Assembly (NCBI GenBank): GCA_900549665.1
Contig: URPH01000003.1
Location: 53,606 to 117,605, forward strand
DNA: 64,000 nt
Direction: 5' to 3'
Origin: an uncultured Lachnospiraceae bacterium
Lineage (GTDB): Bacteria; Bacillota; Clostridia; Lachnospirales; Lachnospiraceae
The stretch's first letter is position 1. The number at the start of each line of letters is the position of its first letter. A program made the position numbers and the translations under genes. The notes under the pieces were generated by a model. It was not told where the DNA came from, searched no databases, and worked only from the letters and a program-made list of their open reading frames with translations. Below, piece by piece: positions 54,042 through 63,829 of the stretch.

Positions 54042-55196
54042 TCAGTGTCTTGTGTATCTGCGCAGCATCGGCACAAGCTCATAGATGCATTTCAGTGTAT
54101 AGTCAATTTCTTCCTGTGTCGTAAATACACTCAGGCTGAAACGTATGGTGGAATCCATCAGATCCGTGGAAAGCTTCATGGCATTTAACGTATCACTGAC
54201 CGTATGCTTGTGTGAGGCACAGGCACTTCCTGCCGATACATAGATACCCTTATCTTCCAGTGAATGCAGCATAACCTCTGACCGAATACCGGCAATAGAT
54301 GCCGATACAATATGCGGAGCTCCGGTCTCATCCTGCGGTCCGTTGATCTTGACACGATCGATCTTTAACAGCCCCTCCACCAGTCTTTTTTTCAATTCAT
54401 ACAGGCGGTTGGTATCCTCCACAAGATCCTTGTAGATCAGTTCACTCGCCTTTCCAAGTCCGGCTACACCCGGAATATTTTCCGTACCGGAACGATAACC
54501 GTTTTGCTGACCTCCGCCATAGATGATCGGTTTGATCTTGACCTTTTCGTCAATATACAAAAAACCGGTTCCTTTTGGTCCGTGTATCTTGTGTCCGCTT
54601 ACCGATACCATGTCGATCTTCCACTTCTTCGGAAGCAGGCGCAGCTTTCCGAAGCCCTGCACCGCATCAACATGAAATAAGGTCCTTGGATTGACGCTCT
54701 TAATGATCTCTCCCGCCTCGTCGATCGGCTGGATGGCTCCGACCTCATTGTTGACAAACATAATGGATACCAGGATCGTATCCGGCCTGACAGCCCTTTT
54801 CAACTCTTCAAGTGAGATATGCCCGTATTCATCCACAGACAGATAGGTCACCTCAAACCCAAGCTCCTTTAAATGATCCATCGTCCGTAAAACAGCCGGA
54901 TGCTCGATCTGTGTCGTGATCAGATGCTTACCGCTGCGCTGGTTGGCAAATGCCGCTCCCATCAGAGCCCAGTTATCGGATTCGGTTCCGCCTGAGGTAA
55001 AATAGATCTCTTTTTCCTTTACCTTCATAATACCTGCAATCACAGATTTGCTATATTTCAGATACTTCTCGGCATCTACACCCTTTTGGTGCATGCTTGA
55101 AGCATTTCCATAATCATGGAGCATAATATCCACAACCAGTTCGGCAACCTCGGGGTATGCTTTTGTTGTTGCAGAATTGTCCAAATATATTTCCAT
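54042..55196 (-). CDS. nifS: Cysteine desulfurase (NifS/IscS class)
   Basis: PLP enzyme that takes sulfur from cysteine. PLP lysine in VSGHKIHGPKG (about 195-205), active cysteine in GSACASHKHT (about 320-330), start EIYLDNSATTKAYPEV typical of the class. Length 384 aa. Its pairing with thiI resembles nifZ-thiI in Bacillus, so sulfur supply for s4U in tRNA is the likely role, with no Fe-S scaffold gene nearby. Confidence 0.95.
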   Translation of the reverse strand: MEIYLDNSATTKAYPEVAELVVDIMLHDYGNASSMHQKGVDAEKYLKYSKSVIAGIMKVKEKEIYFTSGGTESDNWALMGAAFANQRSGKHLITTQIEHPAVLRTMDHLKELGFEVTYLSVDEYGHISLEELKRAVRPDTILVSIMFVNNEVGAIQPIDEAGEIIKSVNPRTLFHVDAVQGFGKLRLLPKKWKIDMVSVSGHKIHGPKGTGFLYIDEKVKIKPIIYGGGQQNGYRSGTENIPGVAGLGKASELIYKDLVEDTNRLYELKKRLVEGLLKIDRVKINGPQDETGAPHIVSASIAGIRSEVMLHSLEDKGIYVSAGSACASHKHTVSDTLNAMKLSTDLMDSTIRFSLSVFTTQEEIDYTLKCIYELVPMLRRYTRH

Positions 55197-55273
55197 TGTC
55201 TTAAACTCCCTTCATAGGTTTCCTGTGTTTCTTACTATTATCCTATGTTAAAACAAGCATCCAAGTGACTGAA

Positions 55274-56035
55274 TTACGCATCCGAATCCGGCATCGCAGT
55301 CTCCATCTGATACATCAGAATTGACAATACTGTCATTCCTGCCGTTTCGGTACGAAGGATCCGTTTCCCAAGGGAAATTGCCTGAAATCCATGCTCTGAG
55401 GCCAGTCTCACCTCTTTTTCATCAAAACCGCCCTCCGGTCCGATCCATACCGCAACACTGTCACCCGGACGGATGGATGCAACAAGCTCTTTGGTAGCTT
55501 CCATTCCGGTGGCAAGTTCATAAGGGAGCATCTTTACCTGCATGTTTTCGGCATAGGCAAGCGCCTCCTCTACAGAAAGAACATCATGCACCTTTGGGAT
55601 GATGCCTCTTTTACTCTGCTTGGCCGCGGATTCTGCAATGGTCTGCCATCGTTTGCATTTTGATGCCGCCTTTTTGTCATCCAGACGGACAACGCAGCGT
55701 TTCATGGCAACCGGGATCACTTCATAAGCACCCAGCTCAACTGCCTTCTGGACGATCAGCTCCATCTTGTCTGACTTGGGAAGCCCCTGAAACAGATAGA
55801 TTTTGGCCGGCAGCTCCACGCCGTCTTCTTTTATAAAACGCACCTCGCACTCTACCGTATCCTCTGTAAATGCAACAATGCCGACACGATATTCCTTTCC
55901 ATCACAACCATTAGACAGTGCTAATTCCTCGCCGACCTTCATACGCAGGACGTTTTTGATATGATTGACATCACTGCCCGTAATATACGCTTTGGTTCCC
56001 CGGATCTGTCCGGGCTCTACAAAAAACTGATACAT
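55274..56035 (-). CDS. rsmE: 16S rRNA m3U1498 methyltransferase RsmE
   Basis: SPOUT methyltransferase for U1498 of 16S rRNA. An N-terminal PUA-like domain (about 1-70) and the SPOUT knot with VAVWIGPEGGFDEKEV (about 190-205) and LGKRILRTETAG are present. Length 253 aa. It begins 1 bp after prmA ends, the conserved prmA-rsmE pair. Confidence 0.96.
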   Translation of the reverse strand: MYQFFVEPGQIRGTKAYITGSDVNHIKNVLRMKVGEELALSNGCDGKEYRVGIVAFTEDTVECEVRFIKEDGVELPAKIYLFQGLPKSDKMELIVQKAVELGAYEVIPVAMKRCVVRLDDKKAASKCKRWQTIAESAAKQSKRGIIPKVHDVLSVEEALAYAENMQVKMLPYELATGMEATKELVASIRPGDSVAVWIGPEGGFDEKEVRLASEHGFQAISLGKRILRTETAGMTVLSILMYQMETAMPDSDA

Positions 56036-56036
56036 A

Positions 56037-57077
56037 CTACCTCCGGGCTGTTACGCTGACCCATTCATTTTGTCTGGTCACTTCAAGTACTTCCATGCCT
56101 GCTGCCTTGACAGCATCCACAACAAGCTGCTCTTTTTCAGCAATGATACCGGATGTAATATAAATTCCGCCGGGCTTTAAACATTTTTTGACAACGGGAG
56201 TAAGCGGCAGCAATACCTCTGCAAGAATATTGGCTACTACAATATCATACCTTTCATAACCCACCCTGTCCTGAATTTCAGGGTCGGAAATAATGTTGCC
56301 TATCATCATTTCAAACTGATCTGCATTGACACCGTTGACCTCCATATTTTCACGTACCGCTTCAACCGCGCAGGGATCCAGATCGGTTCCCACTGCCTCT
56401 TTGATACCGTACATTAGGGATACGATCGCCAATATTCCGCTTCCGGTTCCTACATCGAGTAAAACCGTCTCCGGCGTAATATATTTTTTGAGCTGGCGGA
56501 TGCAAAGCTGGGTTGTTTCATGCATACCGGTTCCGAATGCAGTTCCCGGATCGATATGCAGGATCTTTTTATCCTGATCCTCCGGCTTAATCTCTTCCCA
56601 CGAGGGTGTGACCAGAAGATCATCAATATAAAACTGATGGAAAAACTCTTTCCAGTTGTTCAGCCAGTCTTTATCCTCGGTTTCGGAGATCGTGATGCTT
56701 CCTTCTCCTATATCCATATATTCCCTGATTTCGGAAAGTTTATTCCGGACAGCTTCCACAAGCGCATCCATATCGGGTGCCTGTCCATTGCTGACGATAA
56801 AATAGGAATTGTCCATATCGTCTGAAAGGCCGTTCTGCGTCGCAATTCCTTTTTCTTCATCATCAGAAGGAACCTCAACAAAAAAGCTCAAGTATGCAAT
56901 TCCGTCATCCTCCGGTCCATCGGGCAGGATATCGACAAACATCTGCTCTTTTTCCCATGCGGTAAGCGGCACATGATCCTCGATCATGGCGCCCTCCAGT
57001 CCCAGATCATACAGCTCTGAGATAATGATATCTTCTGCATCGGTAACCGTTTTAACCGTTAGTTTTTTCCATTTCAT
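56037..57077 (-). CDS. prmA: Ribosomal protein L11 methyltransferase PrmA
   Basis: Methylates ribosomal protein L11. The SAM loop DVGTGSGILAI lies in the C-terminal half and VVANILAEVL follows; the N-terminal ~100 residues are the L11-binding domain. I start at the ATG at 57077 (MKWKKL, 346 aa); a GTG 21 bases upstream is also possible, and neither has a strong ribosome site. An extra acidic stretch around residues 70-90 (EVPSDDEEKGIATQN) looks lineage-specific. It is followed at once by rsmE. In Bacillus dnaJ precedes it directly; here hisD lies between. Confidence 0.94.
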   Translation of the reverse strand: MKWKKLTVKTVTDAEDIIISELYDLGLEGAMIEDHVPLTAWEKEQMFVDILPDGPEDDGIAYLSFFVEVPSDDEEKGIATQNGLSDDMDNSYFIVSNGQAPDMDALVEAVRNKLSEIREYMDIGEGSITISETEDKDWLNNWKEFFHQFYIDDLLVTPSWEEIKPEDQDKKILHIDPGTAFGTGMHETTQLCIRQLKKYITPETVLLDVGTGSGILAIVSLMYGIKEAVGTDLDPCAVEAVRENMEVNGVNADQFEMMIGNIISDPEIQDRVGYERYDIVVANILAEVLLPLTPVVKKCLKPGGIYITSGIIAEKEQLVVDAVKAAGMEVLEVTRQNEWVSVTARR

Positions 57078-57148
57078 ATAGCTGATAATCAAAACCACCG
57101 CATGACAATGGTTTTGTCCTTTCTCAATTATCTACGATTGTTCTGAAT

Positions 57149-57216
57149 AAATCATTATTCCTGATCAGCAATCATTTCAAACAAATCATTATTCCTGATC
57201 AGCGATCATTTCGTCC
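57149..57216. repeat. 34-bp tandem direct repeat, two copies
   Basis: AAATCATTATTCCTGATCAG followed by a further, nearly identical 10 bases occurs at 57149-57178 and 57183-57212, offset 34 bp, differing at one base in the shared 30. It lies between hisD and prmA and has TGATCA palindromes inside. Role unknown. Confidence 0.85.
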
Positions 57217-57264
57217 GAATGATCACACAAGAAGCTATTCTCCGTATAAAGAATGTAATCAAAA

Positions 57265-58527
57265 TTACTGCAATCTGAGTCGCACAGACATCTCATGTGC
57301 AGCCAGTCCTTCTGTATGAGCCATCGTCATGCAGGTATCGGAAAGATTTACCAGTCCCTCTTTGGTAATATGCTGCACAAATGAAGTCTTTAGGAAGGTG
57401 CCGACATATACGCCGTTGGAGAATTTGGCATTTTTCATGGTCGGAAGTGTGTGGTTGGTGCCGGAGCAGTAATCGCCCAATGCAACCGGTGCATCCTCTC
57501 CGATAAACAATGAACCAAACTGATACAGCTTTTGGCTGTACTCCACAGGATCCTTGGTGTGAACCTCTAAATGCTCCGGAGCTGCCTCATTGGCAAGTGC
57601 GGCCATCTCATCCATATCATCCGCAATAATGATCGTACCGTTGTCCGCAAAGCTCTGCATTGCAGCCTCACCGGTGGGAAGCTTTGCGGCAAGCTCTTCC
57701 ATTGCCTTTAAAATAGCAGGAACCTTGCTTTCATCTGTAATGATCAGTGTAGACTGTGCAAACGCATCATGCTCACTCTGTGCAAGCAGGTCGATTGCGA
57801 TATATTCCGGATTGGCTGTCTCATCGGCTACGATCAAGACCTCGGAGGGTCCGGCCAGAGAGTCAATACCGACAGTACCCATAACCTGCCTCTTGGCTTC
57901 TGTCACATAACGGTTGCCCGGGCCGGCGATCAGATCAACCTTGCCGATGCTCTCTGTACCATATGCCATGGCTGCAATCGCCTGTGCACCGCCGACTGTA
58001 TATATCTCATCTACCCCGCCAATGTCCATGGCAACAAGTGTTGCCGGATGGATCATGCCATAGTCCTTATTGGCAGGTGAACATGCAACTGTCCTTTTTA
58101 CTCCTGCGATCCTGGCAGGAATGGAAAGCATCAGCGCTGTACTCGGAAGTGGAAATCTGCCGCCCGGTACATACAGTCCTGCTCCATCCACAGGAATCAG
58201 TCTGTGCCCAAGCTCTACTCCCTTAACAGGGCTTTCCACATGAAGCGGCTTTATGCAGTTTAACTGCTCTTTTGCATAAAAGGAAATCTGGGCAGCTGCT
58301 TTGCGGAAGCTTTCTACCACATGATCATCAACCATGCTGTATGCTTTTTCTATATCCTCTTTGGAAACACGGATCTGTGTAAGCTTTGTATGATCAAACT
58401 TCTCTGCCAGATCCTTTAATGCCTGATCCTTATCCTGTCTGACCTGACAGATAATATCAGCTACAGCCTTGGTCGCTGCTGCATCACGTACTTCTTTTGC
58501 TTCTTTTGCGCTCTTGTAATATTTCAT
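57265..58527 (-). CDS. hisD: Histidinol dehydrogenase HisD
   Basis: Zinc-dependent NAD enzyme for the last two steps of histidine synthesis. The conserved segments are visible: GPGNRYVTEAKRQ, QSEHDAFAQS with a zinc His, CSGTNHTLPT, and the catalytic Glu/His in EHLEVHTKDP. Length 420 aa is normal. No other his gene is near. It stands alone between dnaJ and prmA, with more than 150 bp free on each side, which suggests a separate insertion into the chaperone/methyltransferase cluster. Confidence 0.96.
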   Translation of the reverse strand: MKYYKSAKEAKEVRDAAATKAVADIICQVRQDKDQALKDLAEKFDHTKLTQIRVSKEDIEKAYSMVDDHVVESFRKAAAQISFYAKEQLNCIKPLHVESPVKGVELGHRLIPVDGAGLYVPGGRFPLPSTALMLSIPARIAGVKRTVACSPANKDYGMIHPATLVAMDIGGVDEIYTVGGAQAIAAMAYGTESIGKVDLIAGPGNRYVTEAKRQVMGTVGIDSLAGPSEVLIVADETANPEYIAIDLLAQSEHDAFAQSTLIITDESKVPAILKAMEELAAKLPTGEAAMQSFADNGTIIIADDMDEMAALANEAAPEHLEVHTKDPVEYSQKLYQFGSLFIGEDAPVALGDYCSGTNHTLPTMKNAKFSNGVYVGTFLKTSFVQHITKEGLVNLSDTCMTMAHTEGLAAHEMSVRLRLQ

Positions 58528-58691
58528 CTCAAACTTTCCTTCCTGTAGTCTTTTATTTTTATAACGTACGATTCTGATATGGCTTTCTTTCTACCTTAAT
58601 ATATCACATTGATAATCGTGAAACTATATATTTTCGCGAATTTATTGCTCCACAACCGTCTAATACTATAACACATTCTAAAAAAATACAC

Positions 58692-58752
58692 AAAAAAACT
58701 CTTTGAATCCATAGCCACACACTTCATTGCATGACTATATCATCAAAGAGTT
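58692..58752 (-). terminator. Terminator after dnaJ
   Basis: On the minus strand AACTCTTTGA pairs with TCAAAGAGTT, enclosing a second complementary pair (ATAGTCA/TGGCTAT), and runs into six T residues. It lies 54 bp after the dnaJ stop and ends the chaperone operon. The rest of the gap (58528-58691) shows only A/T-rich sequence. Confidence 0.8.
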
Positions 58753-58805
58753 TGCATTTTATATCATTTCTGCTTTTATTTCAGGATTTATTTTACTGAT
58801 AAAAT

Positions 58806-59963
58806 CTATTTAAAAAAGCCTTTTTTCTTTTTGCTTTCCTTGGTATCCTTGCCCTCGGTATGATTTTTAACAGCTTCCAGAGAACCTCCGGTCGCCTCAT
58901 CAAACTTCTTCATCAGGTCTTTTGCCTCTGCGGAAAGCTTGGTCGGTGTCTCTACAACCAATGTCACATAGTGGTCGCCACGTACGTTTTTATCTCGCAG
59001 GGTCGGAACACCCTTTCCTTTCAGGCGCACCTTGGTATCGGTCTGTGTACCGGGCTTGACATCATAAGCAACACGACCGTCAATCGTATCGACCAAGATT
59101 TCTCCACCGAGCGCAGCCACTGCAAAGGACATCGGAACGGTTGAATAAATATTGTAATCTTGTCTCTGGAAAATCGGATGTCTGGAGACAAGCACTTCTA
59201 CCAACAGATCGCCTCTCGGACCGCCGTTGACACCCGGCTCTCCCTTATCCCTGATACGGATACTCTGGCCGTCATCGATACCTGCCGGAATGGAAACCTG
59301 AATCTTCTTTCTGCTGGAAATGTATCCGGTTCCATGACAGTCTGAACATTTTTCTTTGATAATTTTACCGCTTCCGCCGCAGTCCGGACAAGTCTGGACA
59401 TTGCGTACGGTTCCAAAGAAGGACTGGCTGGTAAATACGATCTGTCCTTTACCGCCGCATTTCGGACACGTTTCCTTGGACGTTCCCGGTTTGGCTCCGG
59501 TTCCGTGACAGGTCTTACATTCATCCTTTAAATTAAGTTCAATTTCTTTTTCTACACCAAAACAGGCTTCTTCAAAAGAAATTCTGACGCTGGTACGGAC
59601 ATTGGCACCCTTCATCGGTCCGTTATTGGCTCTACGGCTTCCGCCGCCACCAAACATTCCGCCGAAAAGATCACCGAAAATATCACCAAAGTCCATGTTG
59701 TTGAAATCAAATCCGCCGGTACCGCCTGCTCCGTCAAACGCAGCATGGCCAAACTGGTCGTACTGCTTACGTTTTTCCGGATCACTCAATACCGCATAGG
59801 CTTCGGAAGCTTCTTTGAATTTTTTTTCGGCTTCGGCATCACCCGGATTCATATCCGGGTGATATTTTTTAGCCAAAACACGATATGCTTTTTTTATCGC
59901 CGCCTCGTCTGCATTTTTGTCAACACCGAGGACTTCATAATAGTCTCTTTTTTGTTCAGCCAT
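58806..59963 (-). CDS. dnaJ: Chaperone DnaJ
   Basis: Hsp40 co-chaperone that stimulates DnaK. J domain with HPD (KKYHPDMNPGD, about 30-40), Gly/Phe region (FGGMFGGGGS, about 93-105), four zinc-finger repeats (CKTCHGTG, CPKCGGKG, CPDCGGSG, CSDCHGTG) and C-terminal substrate domain. Length 385 aa. The C-terminus is Lys-rich. It lies 6 bp after dnaK. Confidence 0.98.
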   Translation of the reverse strand: MAEQKRDYYEVLGVDKNADEAAIKKAYRVLAKKYHPDMNPGDAEAEKKFKEASEAYAVLSDPEKRKQYDQFGHAAFDGAGGTGGFDFNNMDFGDIFGDLFGGMFGGGGSRRANNGPMKGANVRTSVRISFEEACFGVEKEIELNLKDECKTCHGTGAKPGTSKETCPKCGGKGQIVFTSQSFFGTVRNVQTCPDCGGSGKIIKEKCSDCHGTGYISSRKKIQVSIPAGIDDGQSIRIRDKGEPGVNGGPRGDLLVEVLVSRHPIFQRQDYNIYSTVPMSFAVAALGGEILVDTIDGRVAYDVKPGTQTDTKVRLKGKGVPTLRDKNVRGDHYVTLVVETPTKLSAEAKDLMKKFDEATGGSLEAVKNHTEGKDTKESKKKKGFFK

Positions 59964-59969
59964 CTCAGA

Positions 59970-61859
59970 TTAAACCTCTCGATAATCTCCATCTACAACA
60001 TCGCTGTCTGCTGCAGATGCATCAGAAGCATTGGCAGAGCCGTTAAATCCGGCACCCATATCAGGACCTGCGCCTGCCGCACCACCGTTAGCGGCCTGAG
60101 CCTGCTCATACATCTTTGTGAATACGCCCTGAGCGGATTTCATCAGTTTTTCGTTAGCTGCTTTTAATTCATCTAACTGGCTGTCTGTCATTTCCTGATC
60201 TTTTGTCTTTTCCAGAATGTCTTTTACAGCCTGGATGTCAGCTTCTACAGCTGCTTTCTCGCTGTCTGATACTTTGTCTCCGACATCATTTAATGCTTTT
60301 TCTGTCTGGAATACAAATGAATCAGCTTCATTTCTGGTATCGATTGCTTCTTTTCTCTTCTTATCCTGTGCTTCATATTCAGCAGCCTCTTTCACAGCTT
60401 TGTCGATATCAGCATCAGACATGTTGGAGCTTGCGGTAATGGTGATGTGCTGCTCTTTGCCTGTTCCCAGATCTTTGGCAGATACATTTACGATACCGTT
60501 GGCATCAATATCAAATGTAACCTCGATCTGAGGGATTCCTCTCGGAGCGGGAGCAATACCGTCTAAGCGGAACTGTCCTAAGGATTTGTTATCTCTTGCA
60601 AACTGTCTCTCACCCTGTAATACATTGATATCTACAGCGGTCTGATTGTCTGCTGCTGTTGAGAATACCTGGCTCTTCTTTGTAGGAATTGTTGTATTTC
60701 TTTCGATCAATTTGGTTGCAACGCCGCCCATGGTTTCGATAGAAAGTGAAAGCGGAGTAACATCCAGAAGAAGGATATCGCCGGCACCGGCATCGCCTGC
60801 TAATTTACCACCCTGAACAGAAGCACCGAGTGCTACACATTCGTCAGGATTTAATGATTTGTTGGGCTCTTTTCCGGTCAGCTGTTTTACTTTTTCCTGT
60901 ACGGCAGGGATACGTGTAGATCCACCAACCAGTAATACTTTGGAAATATCTGCTGTTGTTAAGCCTGCATCTCTTAATGCATTCTGAACAGGAATTGCTG
61001 TTCTTTCAACTAAGTCTGCTGTTAATTCATCAAATTTAGCTCTTGTCAGGTTCATATCAAAGTGCTTCGGTCCTTCTGCTGTTGCAGTGATGAAAGGCAG
61101 GTTGATATTGGTTGTGGTAGCAGATGAAAGCTCTTTCTTTGCTTTTTCTGCTGCTTCTTTTAATCTCTGTAATGCCATCTTATCTGTTGATAAGTCAACG
61201 CCTTCTGCGTTTTTGAACTCTGTAAGCATCCAGTCAATGATCTTCTGGTCGAAGTCATCACCACCAAGACGTGTATCACCGTTGGTTGACAATACCTCGA
61301 TAACACCATCACCGATCTCAATGATAGATACATCAAATGTACCGCCGCCTAAGTCATATACCATGATCTTCTGTTCTTTTTCATTGTCAAGACCATAAGC
61401 CAGAGCTGCTGCAGTAGGCTCGTTGATGATACGTTTTACTTCCAGACCGGCAATCTTACCGGCATCCTTGGTTGCCTGACGCTGAGCATCGTTGAAGTAT
61501 GCAGGTACTGTGATAACAGCTTCTGTAACCTTTTCTCCCAGATAGTTTTCAGCATCTGCTTTCAATTTCTGTAAGATCATAGCGGAGATCTGCTGAGGAG
61601 AATATTTTTTGCCGTCAATGGTACGTCCGTTGTCTGTACCCATATCTCTCTTGATAGATGCGATTGTCTTATCTGCATTGGTAACAGCCTGACGTTTTGC
61701 AGGTTCACCAACCAGTCTTTCTCCTGTTTTTGTAAATGCTACAACCGAAGGTGTTGTACGTGCGCCTTCCTGATTAGCGATAACGGTGGGTTTACCACCT
61801 TCCATTACAGCTACACAGCTGTTGGTTGTTCCTAAGTCAATACCAATAATTTTACTCAT
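59970..61859 (-). CDS. dnaK: Chaperone DnaK (Hsp70)
   Basis: ATP-dependent chaperone. It starts with IIGIDLGTTNSCVAVMEGG, has AYGLDN and LGGGTFDVSI in the ATPase domain, and DVTPLSLSIETMGG at the linker (about 360-373). The lid is Ala/Gly-rich at the end (AANGGAAGAGPDMG). Length 629 aa. It lies between grpE and dnaJ in the HrcA-controlled operon. Confidence 0.99.
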   Translation of the reverse strand: MSKIIGIDLGTTNSCVAVMEGGKPTVIANQEGARTTPSVVAFTKTGERLVGEPAKRQAVTNADKTIASIKRDMGTDNGRTIDGKKYSPQQISAMILQKLKADAENYLGEKVTEAVITVPAYFNDAQRQATKDAGKIAGLEVKRIINEPTAAALAYGLDNEKEQKIMVYDLGGGTFDVSIIEIGDGVIEVLSTNGDTRLGGDDFDQKIIDWMLTEFKNAEGVDLSTDKMALQRLKEAAEKAKKELSSATTTNINLPFITATAEGPKHFDMNLTRAKFDELTADLVERTAIPVQNALRDAGLTTADISKVLLVGGSTRIPAVQEKVKQLTGKEPNKSLNPDECVALGASVQGGKLAGDAGAGDILLLDVTPLSLSIETMGGVATKLIERNTTIPTKKSQVFSTAADNQTAVDINVLQGERQFARDNKSLGQFRLDGIAPAPRGIPQIEVTFDIDANGIVNVSAKDLGTGKEQHITITASSNMSDADIDKAVKEAAEYEAQDKKRKEAIDTRNEADSFVFQTEKALNDVGDKVSDSEKAAVEADIQAVKDILEKTKDQEMTDSQLDELKAANEKLMKSAQGVFTKMYEQAQAANGGAAGAGPDMGAGFNGSANASDASAADSDVVDGDYREV

Positions 61860-61953
61860 AATTTTTACCTCCTGGGTTATCCCAATTTATAATAATGATT
61901 GTTACTTTCTATTTCAAAAGGATTGCTCCTTATGACCGGGTGTCTGCTGGCAG

Positions 61954-62604
61954 CTACTGTACAACTGCTACCATACTGTGTCTTACAACGGTGTCGCGGT
62001 ATGTGTATCCTTTCTGGAGCTCCTGCGCGATCACACCGGATTCATATTCATCCGATTCGACCTGCATCACCGCATTGTGAAGGTTGGGATCAAATTCCTT
62101 CCCAACGGCTTCGATCGGCTTTACTCCAAGTCCGTCAAGCTCAGTTACCATCTGCTTGTAAATCTTATTCATACCATCCGCAAACGGTGTATCTTTTTCT
62201 TCTTCCGGTATCATGGCAAGACCGCGTTCAAAGTTGTCAATAACGGGGAGCATCTTTTCAATGACACTCTTTGCTCCGGTTTCAAACATGGCTGTTTTTT
62301 CTTTTTCGCTGCGGTTACGGAAATTTTCAAACTCGGCAAGCTGTCTTTTTACTTTGTCCTCCAGCTCTTCGATCTTTTCCTGTGCCTTATCTTTTTTCTT
62401 GTCTTTTTTACCGAAAATCTTTTTGCCTTCCTTTTCGGTGCTTTCGGCTTCTGACTCCTTGTCTCCGGTGTTTACTCCGGTGGCATCTTTTTCATCTGCC
62501 TGTGCATCGGCTGCGGCATCTTCTGTTTTTGTTGTTTCGTCCACGGTACTTTCTGTATCTGCTACCGCTTCATTGTCCAAATCCTTCTTGATATCTTCTG
62601 CCAT
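61954..62604 (-). CDS. grpE: Nucleotide exchange factor GrpE
   Basis: Releases ADP from DnaK. The N-terminal ~75 residues are very acidic and disordered (Asp/Glu/Thr-rich), then come a long coiled coil (KAQEKIEELEDKVKRQLAEFENFRNRSEKEK) and the C-terminal beta domain (FDPNLHNAVMQVE). Length 216 aa, slightly longer than usual because of the N-terminal tail. It lies 8 bp after hrcA and 94 bp before dnaK. Confidence 0.97.
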   Translation of the reverse strand: MAEDIKKDLDNEAVADTESTVDETTKTEDAAADAQADEKDATGVNTGDKESEAESTEKEGKKIFGKKDKKKDKAQEKIEELEDKVKRQLAEFENFRNRSEKEKTAMFETGAKSVIEKMLPVIDNFERGLAMIPEEEKDTPFADGMNKIYKQMVTELDGLGVKPIEAVGKEFDPNLHNAVMQVESDEYESGVIAQELQKGYTYRDTVVRHSMVAVVQ

Positions 62605-62612
62605 ATCTTAAA

Positions 62613-63674
62613 CTAACTGTCCTTTCTGTTTTTTCCATATAATTCTTCCATCTGGCTCATCATCGTATGCATGGTGCCGACTACTTTCTCATAGTCCATA
62701 CGCTTTGGTCCGATAATACCGATCGTACCTTTCATGCCTTCCCCAAGCTCATAGGTGGCTGTTACAACACTGCAGTCCTTCATGGCTTCAACCTGATTTT
62801 CATCACCGATGTAAATCTGGATCCCATCGGCATCGTCCTTTGACAGGTTATCCTGTACAAGTGCGGCAAGCATCTTCTTTTCTTCAAAGGTATTGATAAT
62901 CCCGCTGGCCTTTGTCTGATCTGCAAGCTCCGGATATTTAAAAATATTGTTGGTACCGGAGGTGTAAATCTGAAGGTCATCATCAGCCTTGATAGAATCG
63001 GCTACAGCATCTATGACATCTCCCACAATCTCACTGTGGATGCCTGCCTGCTGTTTGAGCTTTGCGATCAGCCCGAGATTGATTTCCTCAATCGGAAGGC
63101 CGTTCAAATGTGTATTGAGCAGAATGTTGAGCTTTAAAAGTGTCTCATCGTCCAGCTCCTCGGAAATGGATAAAATATTATTTTTAATAATATTGCCATC
63201 CAAAACCACAACTGCTACCAGCTGGTTGACATCTACTCTGGATAGCTGGATAAACTTCAGCTTGTTGCCATTGCAGGTCGGCGTGGAGATCATCGTCGCA
63301 TAATTGGTATTAACCGCAAGTGTCCTTGCTACCTGCTTAAGCATGTTGTCCATCTTTTCTTCTTTTTCAATCAACAGCTCTTTTAATTCCTCGACCTCTT
63401 TATCCTTGGCCGAAATCCGGCTTTCCATATCGCTCATCATCGTATCAACGTATAAGCGGTATCCTTTATCGGAAGGAATACGTCCCGCAGATGTATGCGG
63501 CTGGATAATGTAACCCATCTCTTCCAGATCAGACATCTCATTGCGGATGGTTGCAGAACTGAGATTCAAATCTGTATATTTGGAAATCGTACGACTTCCC
63601 ACCGGTTCCCCGGTCTCTAAATATGTCTTGATGATCGCCTGAAGTATCGTCATCTTTCTTTCATCGAGTTCCAC
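62613..63674 (-). CDS. hrcA: Heat-inducible repressor HrcA
   Basis: Repressor of the dnaK and groE operons, binding CIRCE. N-terminal winged helix (DERKMTILQAIIKTYLETG, PVGSRTISKYTDLNLSSATIRNEMSDLE) and the GAF-like C-terminal part. I take the GTG at 63674, with AAGGAAG seven bases upstream, as start (353 aa, beginning VELDERK as is usual for the family); an ATG at 63692 is a second choice, and longer readings run into the CIRCE. It is first in the operon and therefore autoregulated. Confidence 0.96.
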   Translation of the reverse strand: MELDERKMTILQAIIKTYLETGEPVGSRTISKYTDLNLSSATIRNEMSDLEEMGYIIQPHTSAGRIPSDKGYRLYVDTMMSDMESRISAKDKEVEELKELLIEKEEKMDNMLKQVARTLAVNTNYATMISTPTCNGNKLKFIQLSRVDVNQLVAVVVLDGNIIKNNILSISEELDDETLLKLNILLNTHLNGLPIEEINLGLIAKLKQQAGIHSEIVGDVIDAVADSIKADDDLQIYTSGTNNIFKYPELADQTKASGIINTFEEKKMLAALVQDNLSKDDADGIQIYIGDENQVEAMKDCSVVTATYELGEGMKGTIGIIGPKRMDYEKVVGTMHTMMSQMEELYGKNRKDS

Positions 63675-63709
63675 ACCATCACTTCCTTCCATATGTGCTC
63701 TTTTTGTTG

Positions 63710-63736
63710 TTAGCACTCAACCAATTAGAGTGCTAA
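63710..63736. promoter_or_regulatory. CIRCE operator
   Basis: TTAGCACTC-N9-GAGTGCTAA, a perfect match to the CIRCE consensus, 36 bp upstream of the hrcA start. HrcA binding here represses the whole chaperone operon. Confidence 0.98.
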
Positions 63737-63753
63737 TATCTTTTCTGTATATT

Positions 63754-63782
63754 AAGTTAGCACCACAGTCTTTTATTGTCAA
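63754..63782 (-). promoter_or_regulatory. Promoter of the hrcA operon
   Basis: Minus-strand -35 TTGACA at 63777-63782, 17-bp spacer, -10 TAACTT at 63754-63759; CIRCE begins about 18 bp downstream. The -10 is imperfect; AATATA next to it may contribute. Confidence 0.7.
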
Positions 63783-63829
63783 CATAAAAATTGCGGATAA
63801 TTATAAAGAAAATATAAACTTTTGATTTT

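Noticed and set aside
57265..58690. T-box or his-specific leader before hisD
   Set aside because: No AAGGTGG core or terminator/antiterminator pair was seen in 58528-58691.
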